From positions 7,316,001 through 7,380,000 of the forward strand of contig NC_087104.1 of the NCBI RefSeq assembly GCF_963855985.1: DNA of 64,000 bases, given 5' to 3'. Shown piece by piece: positions 39,301-49,288 of this stretch; the first letter of the stretch is position 1; every line of letters starts with the position of its first letter. The notes beneath the pieces were generated by a model. It ran no database searches. It had not been told where the DNA came from and worked only from the letters and a program-made list of their open reading frames with translations. The DNA is from Ostrinia nubilalis (lineage: Eukaryota > Arthropoda > Insecta > Lepidoptera > Crambidae). Made by a program: the position numbers and the translations under genes.

Positions 39301-41130
39301 TCGACTACACACACTATCGAAGCAACACCAACTATTTGAGGCTGACTGTACCATGCTTAGGTATATAATTATGAATAGTTTATAGATATACCGAAGTTCG
39401 TCCTTTCTCTGTTTCTGTTTGTACCGATGCTGCTGTAGTTTCGGCCATTTTGTGGTCTCTTCGCTGCGGCCTCGATTGCGACTCCTCGCGACTGTGGGAG
39501 CTGGCTTCTTCTCTTTTTCAGAAGTAATGTAGTCCGTCGTCGTCCTTATAACATAGTTTAATCATCAATACACTAATATTCATTCGTTCGTTCGTTTCAG
39601 CCGAAAGACGTCCACTGCTGGACAAAGGCTTCTCCCAAGGTTTTCCACAAAGACCGGCCCTGCGCCGAAGGTCGCGGGAGGTGCTTGGATGCGGTCCAAG
39701 CACCTCCCGCGACCTTCACCAGATCGTCGGTCTACCTAGTGGGAGACCTGCCCACATTACGTCTTCCGGGTCGTGGTCACACTAACATTATAAAGAGACA
39801 TTTTATTGTTTGTTTGTATTAAAAAAGCTCCCAAACTACTTACTGGACTGATTATTTTTATTATTAGATTATTTTCTAATGAACATAGGCGCTACAAAGT
39901 TCGCCAGGTCAGTTAGTATTAAAATAAACTTAGATAGTCGCTCAGTGGCAACGCTAAACTAAGTATAGTTCCAAAATACTGGACTGTCCTATCGATGACA
40001 TTGACAGTGGGGCGCCACCGTCAATACCGGATCGCTGGTTCCAATTTTTGCCATGTTGGAAACCATATAGTTGAACGATGGTAGCGCCCCCCTGTCATTG
40101 AGTTTGGTGGGACAGTTCAGCGTGGGTCATCTATATAATCATTACCTGATGGTAATGATGACAGTGATCTGTCATCTTTGTTTTTTTTTTAATGATGGTA
40201 AGTGATTACCGTCGCCCATAGACACCATAGTGATTACTTAATTTATAGCCCGACCAGGAACATAAAAACCCTCGCCATATTGCGGAAAACTAATGGTACT
40301 AATTTCTTTTAATGGCAACAGTAACTGATAACTTCATTGACATGTCACCTTGCATGTCAGTCTATTGCTGTCAAAGTGTAAACAAACTTTATTTTAAATG
40401 TGTGCAATTGATTTTGTAAATTAAATTGCTAAAATATTTTTATAGTCGTGAAAGAAAAGTGGTTCACAATGTGTTAAAGTATTTGTTGAAGAGAAATACT
40501 AAGGGTTCGGACAATATTTTCATTGAATAATATTTCCGACAAAGGTTGTCAAATTGACTGACATGTTTATCGCATAGTACAGTCCACTATGAAAACTAGC
40601 TGTGGTTTGTTTCAACTACCTATTTTAAAAATTTTTGTCACTTTGTAAGTGTTGAATTTTATGGAATTGGGAAAGAAGTACCGAGTTTGAAGCGTTCATG
40701 AGCAAACATTGCAGTTGAATATTCAAGTTCTGAATTTGATTATTGATGAATAATAAAATAAATCCTACTAGCTCGATTGATGGTTTCATTTAATTTATTT
40801 AAACCAGGTTACCTATAATAATATTTTTTCGTTAATATATGAAAATATCAAATTAGCCCGTAATCCTGAATCCTGATTTTTTTTTTATTTTATTTATTTA
40901 TTTATTTTAGGAATTACAAACAAATGTGTTACAAAAATTAACTTATCTACTAGACTTATGTATTATTTATGTGGTAACACATCCCACTACGTAATCCACA
41001 TATTGATAATGAAACCATGTAATATAGAGCGAGGCAATTACAATTAAGGTACACCTTATAAACGCGGTGTAGCTCAACACCAAGAAGTAATTAATATTAT
41101 GTTCAGACTTTTAATTATTAATTTTATTCT

Positions 41131-41189
<59 letters not shown>

Positions 41190-42006
41190 ATACATAAAGT
41201 TAGCCTATTAATTTAACACAGGTACGACTGTACTCAGTGTTGCACTATCAAATGCAATTGACGCGCCTCTATGCCAGGGTTTTTATGTTCCTGGTCAGGC
41301 TATAGTATCTACTGCATATACATGACCCTCTTTAATCAACCACCGGCAATGGCAAAATGGAAGATTTTACATACACTCCCCATTCTGCCCAGATCTGGTT
41401 AGAGACAAATAGTATATTTTAAGTCAAAGTTATGTAAGATAAGAAGTATTTTAAGTTAGATAAGGTAAAGAAAAACCTTTATTTTTAAATAAAAATTATG
41501 ATCGGAACTCGTATTACTGCATGGTGTCTCTACATTATTTCTGGGGTTTTCTGGGACAACCTCAACTTTCTCGAAGAAAGAAATGCGTAAAGATCAGTCC
41601 ATTAAAATGTTCAGTTATTTCGAAAGAGCATTTATTTTTACCTTTTTATTGGAGCTTTATCTTTCGATTTCACTTTAGTAAATCGATTTGGTGGTTTGCT
41701 ACTGTCGTGGTTCGGATGATTCTTGTACTTTGGGTCTTCGATTGCTCGTCTTGCATCGAACTGAGGATCTCGTTCCCTGAAAATAAGAAAGTTTATATAA
41801 TTTTTAATCAAAAAGCAAAAAGATCCTAAGATGAACTTTACGTAGAGCCTGATTTAAATTATAAAAAAATCACTTTTGATAAAATAATGTATAACAAATA
41901 ATTTGTTGATTGATTGGCTATAATGTTCTAAAATAGTTTATGTGTAATTTTTCAAGCAGGTATCAAAATTTAACTTACCAAAACTCCAATTTATCTGCTG
42001 ATTTCA
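36339..42006 (-). CDS. M14 carboxypeptidase-like protein with charged N-terminal region (gene C, 5' incomplete)
   Basis: Nine exons join in phase: 41,979-42,006, 41,642-41,776, 39,392-39,544, 38,810-38,854, 38,664-38,730, 38,212-38,577, 37,723-37,968, 37,074-37,262 and 36,339-36,500. They encode about 463 residues to the stop TAA; the start codon was not found. The last ~330 residues are M14-like (NPDGFVLREKGGR, LWNKN, LDRNF, GYMHVHSGS, YPKGY, IPYAMEL). The HxxE zinc site reads HGLSVMG, so both its ligands are lost. The third-ligand His (HVHS), Arg145 and Glu270 positions remain; Asn144 is Asp. Upstream lie about 130 residues rich in Lys, Arg, Glu, Gln and Pro, with no signal peptide. ATTAAA lies near 36,293. 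Introns carry RTE and MITE insertions. Likely a catalytically impaired paralog of gene B. Confidence 0.72.
36537..36628. mobile_element. Short MITE in gene C intron
   Basis: Starts TACAATCAGCGTCAAATAGT and ends ACGCTGACTGTA; the ends resemble those of the element at 38,961-39,350. It is a deleted member of the same family. Confidence 0.55.
36931..37050 (-). mobile_element. MITE family 2, copy 2 (inverted)
   Basis: GGCTGGGTTGCACCATCTTA at the left and TAGGTGGTGCAGCTCAGCC at the right. It is the reverse complement of the unit at 29,542-29,664, and lies in the last intron of gene C. Confidence 0.8.
37491..37689 (+). mobile_element. RTE-like LINE 3' fragment
   Basis: On the plus strand the end of an endonuclease-reverse transcriptase frame is recognisable (GGACCGACGACATCATAAAG, then GGCGCTGGACGACATGGAAA). 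It is followed by the TGATGATGAT microsatellite tail of RTE elements. It is 5'-truncated and sits in an intron of gene C, antisense to it. Confidence 0.75.
38961..39350. mobile_element. MITE with internal GC-rich segment
   Basis: The ends TACAGTCAGCGTCAAATAGT and ACTATTTGAGGCTGACTGTA are complementary. Inner repeats (ACCCAAAGTAGCCAAAAAG and CTTTTTGGCCACTTTGGGT) also pair. A CpG-rich patch (GCGAGCGTTCGGCGAACGA) interrupts it. It lies in a gene C intron. Confidence 0.7.
39582..39770 (-). mobile_element. RTE-like LINE 3' fragment
   Basis: The minus strand reads as the C-terminal end of an RTE-like protein (TDDLVKVAG, LGEAFVQQWTSFG and stop), followed by the GAAACGAACGAACGAACG tail. It is from the same family as the fragment nested in the BEL element at 53,762-54,288. 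An internal GC-rich inverted duplication (AGGTGCTTGGATGCGG and partner) is unusual. Confidence 0.75.
39979..40120. repeat. Imperfect inverted-repeat MITE
   Basis: CTGGACTGTCCTATCG and GGTGGGACAGTTCAG are imperfect partners; GGGGCGCCACCGTC and GATGGTAGCGCCCCCC also pair internally. Noncoding; in a gene C intron. Confidence 0.5.
40246..41302. mobile_element. MITE family 3, copy 1 (interrupted)
   Basis: Ends TAGCCCGACCAGGAACATAA and its complement TTATGTTCCTGGTCAGGCTA, flanked by TA. It is homologous along its length to 62,953-63,673 but enlarged by a 311-bp insert at 40,878-41,188 and a short insertion near 40,690. It has no transposase and lies in a gene C intron. Confidence 0.85.
40878..41188. 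mobile_element. T-run-bounded insertion (probable retroposon)
   Basis: Comparison with the second MITE copy (CCTGATGATACATAAAG) shows these 311 bp are inserted between CCTGAT and GATACATAAAG. The insert starts with a T/ATTT-rich tract and ends with an uninterrupted run of about 60 T. It may be a 3'-tailed retroposon in minus orientation, but no family is recognised and no target duplication is visible. Confidence 0.6.
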
Positions 42007-42715
42007 CTGAAAATATTAAAAATACCTGTCAGTAACATATCCCTTTATGACTGACTAAATAAAAAAAAATGAAAAATATTTGTTTATCAAAATAAATGAT
42101 TAACCACAATATTAAAATAATTTCTGCCAATTACAGTACAAAGTTACAAAATTTTAATAAGCAACATAGGAAACTGTGACCCATTGTTTTTAATTAACAG
42201 CACACGGTTTAGTACCTAATTCTATTTCACGGCAAAACACATAAATCACAAGCAAAATGTGTACAAACATTATTTGTTATTTGTTTCGAAATGTGATTTG
42301 CAAATACGTCAGCCTCTTATCGGACCCGTATCAAAGAACCGACATAAATCGTATTTATTTTAATGACAATGTACATATTATTATTGCGAAATAATGGCCA
42401 CAGCTATATAAATCAATCATCAAATTCTTTTCAAAACTGGACATTCATCAGTCAATCTTACGCACCTAGTAAGGTACATCTAAAAAAATGACAGAGTACA
42501 ACCTTCCCACACTCAGTAAAATTTTGAATGTTAGAAACATATCGACTGGTGAAACCTAAGAACAAGTCGTGGCAGAAACTCTAGGAAGGAACCTTTATCG
42601 GCCACTTATTTATTACAGGAAAATATTATTTTATGTGAGAGCTAGGCAGGTAAAGTCCAAACTCCATGCACTCTTTGTGATTTAAACTTTTTTTTGGAAA
42701 ATCAATAAAGTGATT

Positions 42716-43651
42716 TCGATGGCTCCTACGTATAAAGGCGAAACTGCCGCTTACGCCTTTTTCCAATTATTTAAGCAATGATTTCATTTTGCTCTAATCT
42801 ATAACGTCAGTAAGAAAAAAAAATTTTTTTTCCATTAGATACAAAATAAAATTTTAGGCAAATAGGCGTATGTGCAAAACTACGCCACGTATAAAGCCCA
42901 ATCATACGATTCGTCAATCTATACGAGTAGTTGCTTACATAAATATATATTTTTTATAATCCAAATCTTAAATAAAGCCATGAAAATATTTAGCAAATTG
43001 TTTTATTTATAAATTATGACACATTATATAGTTATTTAATTTTTAGCGTTAAGAGTCGCATCTCAAACTAATTTGAAAATTATAAATAACTTGAAAAAAT
43101 CGAACTGCCTAAGGCAACGTGGGTTCAATTCCCGAATTAGGCAGTTCGATTTTTTCAAGTTATTTATAATTTTTAAAAATATGACACATTATGTTAAAAG
43201 ACCTAACTAAATCTCGAGCACAGTATATGGGCGTATTTGCGTTAAAACGTAATAACGATACATTAAACAACTTTTTCTAACTGATTTATTATTGATATAG
43301 CACATGATAACAATTAAAATAATTACATGCATAAATAAAGAGAGTAATCGCTTAAAATATTATATTTATGTTGTCATTTAAGTCTCTTTACGTTGAACAA
43401 TATACATGAAATTATAGAAATGTGACGACGTAAAAGGGCAATGCGTAAAATCTCAAAATATATAAGAAAAATATAAACATTGATAACAGCAGTAGCAAAA
43501 GCATTACATGTTAAGGCTAGATGTGAAATTTCATTAAATTCGTTTTAGTCGGTCAGAAGATATGACCCAAAAATATGGTTCTGGCCACTAAAATGGCTCT
43601 CCTGTAAAATTTACTTTTTTCACTTACGCCAGTATACGTAGGAGCCATCGA
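42716..43651. mobile_element. TIR element around a palindrome
   Basis: The left end TCGATGGCTCCTACGTATA is matched by TATACGTAGGAGCCATCGA at the right end. The ~935 bp between them is AT-rich and noncoding and includes the perfect palindrome at 43,076-43,173. Confidence 0.6.
43076..43173. repeat. Perfect 36-bp palindrome with tRNA-like loop
   Basis: Arms 43,076-43,111 and 43,138-43,173 are exactly complementary. The 26-nt loop contains GTGGGTTCAATTCCC, a tRNA T-arm/B-box-like sequence. It looks like a fold-back derived from a tRNA-related SINE. Confidence 0.8.
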
Positions 43652-44392
43652 TTTGTCGCTATCAAAATAATTGGTTCAGCAGTAGACGCGTTCTGTAGCT
43701 GAAATATTAATGATAGTGACGGTGATTTGCCATCGTCCATACCTATTTAAGGTTCTAAGTAGTCCTGGACCCACTTTATGACTATTCGCTTATTTAACTA
43801 GAATGTAATTTATTAAAATTTATTTATTTAAAAATTAATAAACAAACAAGAAAGAACGTCGCCGAACTGACCCTTAAATCTTGACCGTGTGGACATTAAA
43901 AATTTCACGACCCCTTAAAAGTGTTGTTTTACTGTTCATGGCTGTTATGGCAAAGGTCTGGCTTTGGCGGGGAGTGACTTGGTGCAAGATGTAGGATCTA
44001 AGCTTAATCAAAAACAAAAAAATCTAGGTAAGAATATAAATCCAAAAATAAACAACAAAAGCCATCCTTGAAGTACCTCCTGAGAAAACTTCGCGCCAAT
44101 ACGTGGAGTGCCAAGAATAAAAAAAAGTTATGGATTAAAATATATTCAGTGTAATTAAATTAGATTATAAGTTCCAGCAGAGTAAAAGAACCACCACCAC
44201 TCTTCCCGTGGATGTACAAAGCGACTAAGGGACAAATATACAAATATCAGGCTTCCCCAACCAATCCATCCAGAGTGTAAGTGTGTGCTCTTTGCAGTGG
44301 AAACTAAATGAGTTGATCATGATGATGACATAAAAATTGCATTGTTTCTTTTTATTTCACCTCAAACATGAAGTTTCAAAGGGATAACTTAC

Positions 44393-44472
44393 CAAAATGA
44401 CAGTTTTTACCGCTTTATCTTGTGTTTTATACCAAACAGAACACCCTCGTAAAGGCGCCTCAAGATTTACAC
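44393..44472 (-). CDS. Candidate isolated exon
   Basis: An 80-nt open segment on the minus strand is bounded by a good acceptor (TTTTTTTGTGTAG) and donor (GTAAGT-like GTAAG). It encodes about 26 residues (includes APLRGCSVWYKTQDKAVKT). It could be an upstream exon of gene C, but its outgoing phase (0) does not fit the exon at 42,006 directly, so an intermediate exon would be needed. Alternatively it belongs to another gene. Confidence 0.3.
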
Positions 44473-46752
44473 CTACACAAAAAAACTGTTAGGGCCCGAC
44501 TCAATCTCTATCCGAAGGCAGGCTGTAAATCGGCCTGGCCTTTAAAACGCCGTATTAAACTTACCATTTAGAACATGGCATTATCCTTAACTGTTTAGTG
44601 TGCTGGAAAATAAAAAGAAAACAAACATTTTCGTACGAATAACGGCAAACAAGTTATAAAGACTCTACATTTAGTTGTAATAACAAAAATCAATTGGGAG
44701 TTGTTCTCCAATAAAGCTATCGAAAAATTGCTAAAATAGATAAACTAAATTACCATATTTTAAAAGATCCCCTGTTCTCATGTCTGAAAACTGTAATTCA
44801 TTAATTTCACACATTGCAACAAGAGGCTAATTCCAAATAAAACAAATTGTACACCAATAAAATGTTCGTTCCGTAACGAAACAAAAGTGCAATAGTGTAA
44901 ACACCGGCTGTCCGAAGTGTGGCAACACTGTTGCTTTATGACGTTATTTACAAGGTGTTAAGCCCGACCACGGCCTGGCAGTCACGGAATCATATTTGGA
45001 CTAGTTTTAAAACACTTTTATAACACTGTTTTGATAGCGGTTTAATTAATTTTCGTAATTTTTGGGAAAAGGTTGCTAGATTTATGGTATAGGGCAGGTA
45101 TGGCTCTAGACTGAATTTGTTGACATCGGGTGCAAGCAATAGTTAGAGATAATAAAATAACATCCACCGTAATACGAGTCAATTTGCAATTATAGCATGC
45201 TTAAAACAAGTGTGCTCGAAAACTCGAAATGAGCATGCTTATTATTAGCAATGTTTCGATACACATGCGCTCAATAGTTGCATGCTTTCGTGCTAGTAAT
45301 GATGAGCATGTGTATCTGTACATTTAGGCCCTAACGGTACTTATTTGGAAAACAGAATCATGAAGTGACGTCAATGATGTTACTATGATATTGCTTTGTA
45401 GGAACGAAATAGAACCTAAAAGTTCATAACAGAAGCGTAAAAGAAGATGACATCATTTAAAACGAATTAATGTACAGTCACCAGCACACTAAAAATATTT
45501 TTTGTTGCAAAATTACACCTATTTCAACGTCATAAGACGCCAGTGTTTAGCATAAAATGACGTCGTCAGTATGACGTAATAGTGACGCTTCCCTATATCT
45601 AATAGGGCAGTAGATTAAGACCTCTATAGCCAGAGGAGTACATTAACATCAAATTGTTCCACAATAAAACAAATCGTTAAGCTCAAAGGGCCCTGCAAAC
45701 GAGGGCGTTGACACAAATTATTATCATAAAACTGCAACAAAACGTTGGACTTTAGTCCGACTGCCTACAGGGTAAATAAAGCTTTTTATAGTGCAGATGC
45801 GTCTATAATGAAACGATCCCTTAAGAAGCTTTTAATTCACTCATACCTTGAAGTATTTCAAGTGAATTTATGATTTTTGGGGTGTTAAGAAGATATGATA
45901 CAGTTGACAGCATCAACACATACTTGTTTGTTGAATTAACTACGGATAAAAAACACCGGGCCTCACCATCACTTAGAAAAAAGTTTGACTATTAGGTATT
46001 GACTGTGGATAAAAAAACTGGCCCTTAAAGATGAAACATTTACCTACAGCATCTATGTACCAACCACAAGACAAGAAACCAACAATACGTTAATCCCAAA
46101 GTCTCTAATTAAGTGAGTACTATAATACGGTCAAACCACTTTTGACTGATGTTTGCAGTCAAATCAGCTACTACTACTTTATAGCTTAGAATAGTAAGAC
46201 ATGATAGAGGAAGTTCCTAACTTTGAATACATCACGCAATTAAGTGTTAAACGCGTCCCTTTTCGGTCGACTCGGCTTAATTCATTTTTTCCCTTTATTT
46301 CACGAGGAAGAATTTATTTTCATAACTGATAATAAATGTCGACTCATTGTAATAATAAAGTAAGTGAGGGTGAGTTCACCCTTTTGCGCATTCCAGTACG
46401 TTTTGGATGATTTTGTTGGATGTTTTCATCTCGTAATGAACGTTTTAGTTTTTTGATTAACGAAAGAAGTTTAAAAAATACTTACATTGAACAAAATGAA
46501 TTGATATCATACATTAGTAACTCTACTTTGATTCTTTTGTTGTAAGCTCAACACTTGAGTTTGATCTCTGTTGTACCTACCAGTGATGTCATATAGTTAT
46601 AGCTGACAGTTACTATCTGACAGACAAGGTATTTTAAACAAACAAACAAGGTGTTATTTACAAGGTTCGCGGTAATTCAGGAATTAATATTGGGACCATA
46701 GATGAATGATAAGACAAAATAATCCTATATTATTATTAGCCACACACCGGGC
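44473..46752. other. No gene recognised
   Basis: AT-rich DNA with scattered short repeats (for example GCATGC-rich pieces near 45,190-45,310). No supportable coding region was found. Confidence 0.5.
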
Positions 46753-46824
46753 CTAGCAGCTATCATTTAAGCAATTCTAGGGTAAATCCATATTACCTAG
46801 AATTGGTTAAATGATAGCTGCTAG
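46753..46824. repeat. Short near-perfect hairpin
   Basis: CTAGCAGCTATCATTTAAGC is complemented by the 3' arm ending ATGATAGCTGCTAG. The arms are about 32 bp with one mismatch and one bulge around an ~8-nt loop. The size and pairing resemble a miRNA precursor, though a small transposon remnant is equally possible. Confidence 0.45.
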
Positions 46825-46915
46825 CTTTAAAACAATCAAAGCTTGCTGATAGCTACGACTCTACACTTCGTAGCAAACTGTCGTAGACGTATAGTAACTA
46901 AAATTACACCCGTTT

Positions 46916-47053
46916 TCACAAACGATGCTTGCTTAAGTGAAGCAGCAAATCGAACGCACAGCGTTGAATAGAGCTCTGTTATTGGTTCATGTGTCACCCT
47001 GTGTGTCCACGCGCACTGTGAGACCTCATAGTAATGTTTGGGAATACGGGCGT
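46916..47053 (+). mobile_element. MITE family 1, copy 4
   Basis: Starts ACACCCGTTTTCACAAACGA and ends GGAATACGGGCGT; the interior matches the other three copies. The more divergent ends suggest an older insertion. Confidence 0.8.
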
Positions 47054-47113
47054 TAGTAATCTAGGATTGTAGTAAGATAGATAGAAGTAAAAACAATCGA
47101 TTCAGTACATTAA

Positions 47114-47371
47114 TCCTACTAATATTATAGATGCTAAAGTTTGTATGGATGTTTCGATGTCTGGATGTTAACAAGTTTGTTTCTCTTTCGCGCAAAAATT
47201 ACTGAACGGATTTTGATGAAACTTTGAAGAATTATTGTTTATAACCTCTAGGTTTGCGTCATAAATTATAGCCTATAATATGTTAGTCTGATATCATATT
47301 ATATGCTATAATTTATGGCGATATGTGACAAACTAAATTTCACGCGGGTAAAATCGCAGGCAAAAGTTAGT
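47114..47371 (+). mobile_element. Helitron-type non-autonomous element
   Basis: Starts TCCTACTAATATTATAGATG, contains TACTGAACGGATTTTGATGA and ends GCAAAAGTTAGT, fitting the TC...CTRRT-type ends of lepidopteran Helitrons with one substitution. A subterminal inverted repeat (TATAATATG region) is present. Confidence 0.7.
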
Positions 47372-47942
47372 AGTGTAATAGTTACATTTTTGTCCGTTTC
47401 TTAAAGTTATTAATGAACACGTTTACATTCCTATTCATTAATTACAGTTTGGGCCACGATCAGAATGCGCCGATAAGGCACGTGTCGTTTGTTTTTATTA
47501 CACTGCCCGGCCCAGTTTATTGTCCGACACTACAATAATTAGCCCGAATTGCTCGTTTACTAATTACGAATGTTTATTCAGTTCAAGATCACTGTTAAAG
47601 CGGAATTTAGATGATTCACGAACACGGAACTCGTAAGTAGGTACTAAAATTCGAAAATTACTTGCATTTGATAGTAGCACCTCTGACCAAATCATTGGGC
47701 CTTGTCATGGCTACTTAAAAGAAATTACTAATGAATCTAGTACCTTCTAGACCTATCTGTCACGCTGCCCTCATTTGTGTGATTTTTTTCATTTATAAAT
47801 ACTAAACGAATAGCAATTCTTAACTTGATCCGCAGTCTATGAGTAAGTAACTGGTATGAGGTACCTATTTGATCAAGTGATGTTAAAAATCAAATAAAGT
47901 GATATTTTAATACATAATTTCCTTCCTTTTGTCCTACTAATA

Positions 47943-48003
47943 TCCTACTATATAATATTATAAATGCGAAAGTTTGGATGTCTGAATGTCTGGACTCTGG
48001 ATG
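47943..48003 (+). mobile_element. Helitron-type element, left part
   Basis: TCCTACTATATAATATTATA and AATGCGAAAGT mark the start of a third Helitron copy. It is cut at 48,003 by the BEL/Pao insertion and resumes at 58,472. Confidence 0.75.
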
Positions 48004-48590
48004 TGTAGTAGCCTAAATCCTACATCTCTTTTGATTTGAAATCAGATGGCGGTTAAATTTATAAATTTTGGTTCATGACCTATTAGGCTAGGTTTTCGAT
48101 GTATTAGTGGACTGTATTTCTGCGGATGCTTAAACAGCTGCCTAAAGAACGCAGTTGTAAGCTTGCAAATAATAACTGGGACGAAGAGACTGAAGAAAAA
48201 TGGCGACAGGAAATTTGGAAAGGAAACATGCGCACTTACCAATAATATCTCCGTCGGGAACTCTTCAGGTTTCACAAGCCACACACGATGGTTCCGAGCC
48301 GAACACTTGGCAATTATTGTTCTTTAGAGCTGTCTTGCACAAAATCGATATAAAATGTAGGTCACGCACAAATTAATAAAGACACGTCTGTCTCAGCGTA
48401 GGCGCAAATTAGGAAGGGGCGATGTCCACCGTATGCGTTGCACATTCGTAGATCGCGGTGACAGACGAAGACGGCAACAGCAAAAGTGCACATGTTGGAA
48501 AGGGATGGGAGATGATGGGATTTAAAATATTTGCAAGCTTACCCTACAATAATTTTATTTTTACAAACCGCAAAAATACGAAATCCAACA
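48004..48590 (-). repeat. BEL 3' LTR
   Basis: 587 bp, TGTAGTAGCC... to ...ATCCAACA on the plus strand. It differs from the other LTR at three positions: GGGAACT/GGGCACT, AAATGTAGG/AAATATAGG and ATTTTTACA/ATTTATACA. The adjacent interior (AAGGCCGGGGGGA on the minus strand) is the polypurine tract. Confidence 0.95.
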
Positions 48591-48603
48591 TCCCCCCGGC
48601 CTT
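48591..48603 (-). promoter_or_regulatory. Polypurine tract
   Basis: On the minus strand AAGGCCGGGGGGA immediately precedes the 3' LTR, the expected place of the primer for plus-strand DNA synthesis. Confidence 0.7.
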
Positions 48604-48732
48604 GAAGAAACCCTTCAAAACAAAGAGAAAATCGCCCCATGTAATACAATAGAGCGTAGCACATAAGGTGCAGAAGTTAATTGATAAGTGAATAAACAAA
48701 AAAAAAATAAAAATAAAACTAAATATAAAAGA

Positions 48733-49257
48733 CAATGCCGGAAATTGGCGTCTTTTTTTTTTCGCGCGGCCATCGACCAAACTTTGTTTTTTGATTACAA
48801 AATAGTGTAATAAACCAAACTTACTATGACATGTATACCTCTAAACTCAGTCTGAACTGAGTTACGAGCATTAGAAGTTTGATGATTTTCATACTAAGAT
48901 TTGCTTTTTGCGCGAAAAGTTTTGTAAGAAATTGCAACAAAATAGTGAGATTGTATGTGTAAACAAACAATATCATCCATTAAAGGCTCCAGACATCAGT
49001 ATGGAGCAGAATCAGCGCAATAAAAAAATAGCGCAATATTTTGTTGCAATTTCTTACAAAACTTGCGCACAAAAAGCAAATCTAGTATGAAAATAATCAA
49101 ACTTCTATTGCTCGTAACTCAGTTCAGACTGAGTTTAGAGGTATACATGCCATAGTAAGTTTGGTTTATTACACTATTTTGTAATCAAAAAACAAAGTTT
49201 GGTCGATGGCCGCGCGAAAAAAAAAAGACGCCACTTTCCATACAAAATCTGGCATTG
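48733..49257. mobile_element. Fold-back MITE in BEL 3' region
   Basis: Arms from about 48,747 and 49,232 inwards are complementary over more than 200 bp each (GGCGTCTTTTTTTTTTCGCG against its partner). The outermost CAATGCC/GGCATTG extends the match. The centre is near 48,990. It lies between the integrase stop codon and the 3' LTR, so it does not interrupt coding. Confidence 0.85.
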
Positions 49258-49288
49258 CCATTTGCTACGTAAACAAAAGTAGAGAAGA

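Noticed and set aside
39518..39703. Minus-strand 61-codon frame
   Set aside because: It runs across the RTE tail and the gene C exon in the wrong frame; the exon frame that fits the splice phases was preferred.
42484..42501. 18-nt exon-like segment on the minus strand with strong acceptor and donor
   Set aside because: Its length (3n) does not supply the phase needed to join gene C at 42,006, so it was not included.
48042..48284. 80-codon frame present twice (also 57,923-58,165)
   Set aside because: It lies in the two LTRs; identical presence follows from LTR identity and it has no recognised domain.
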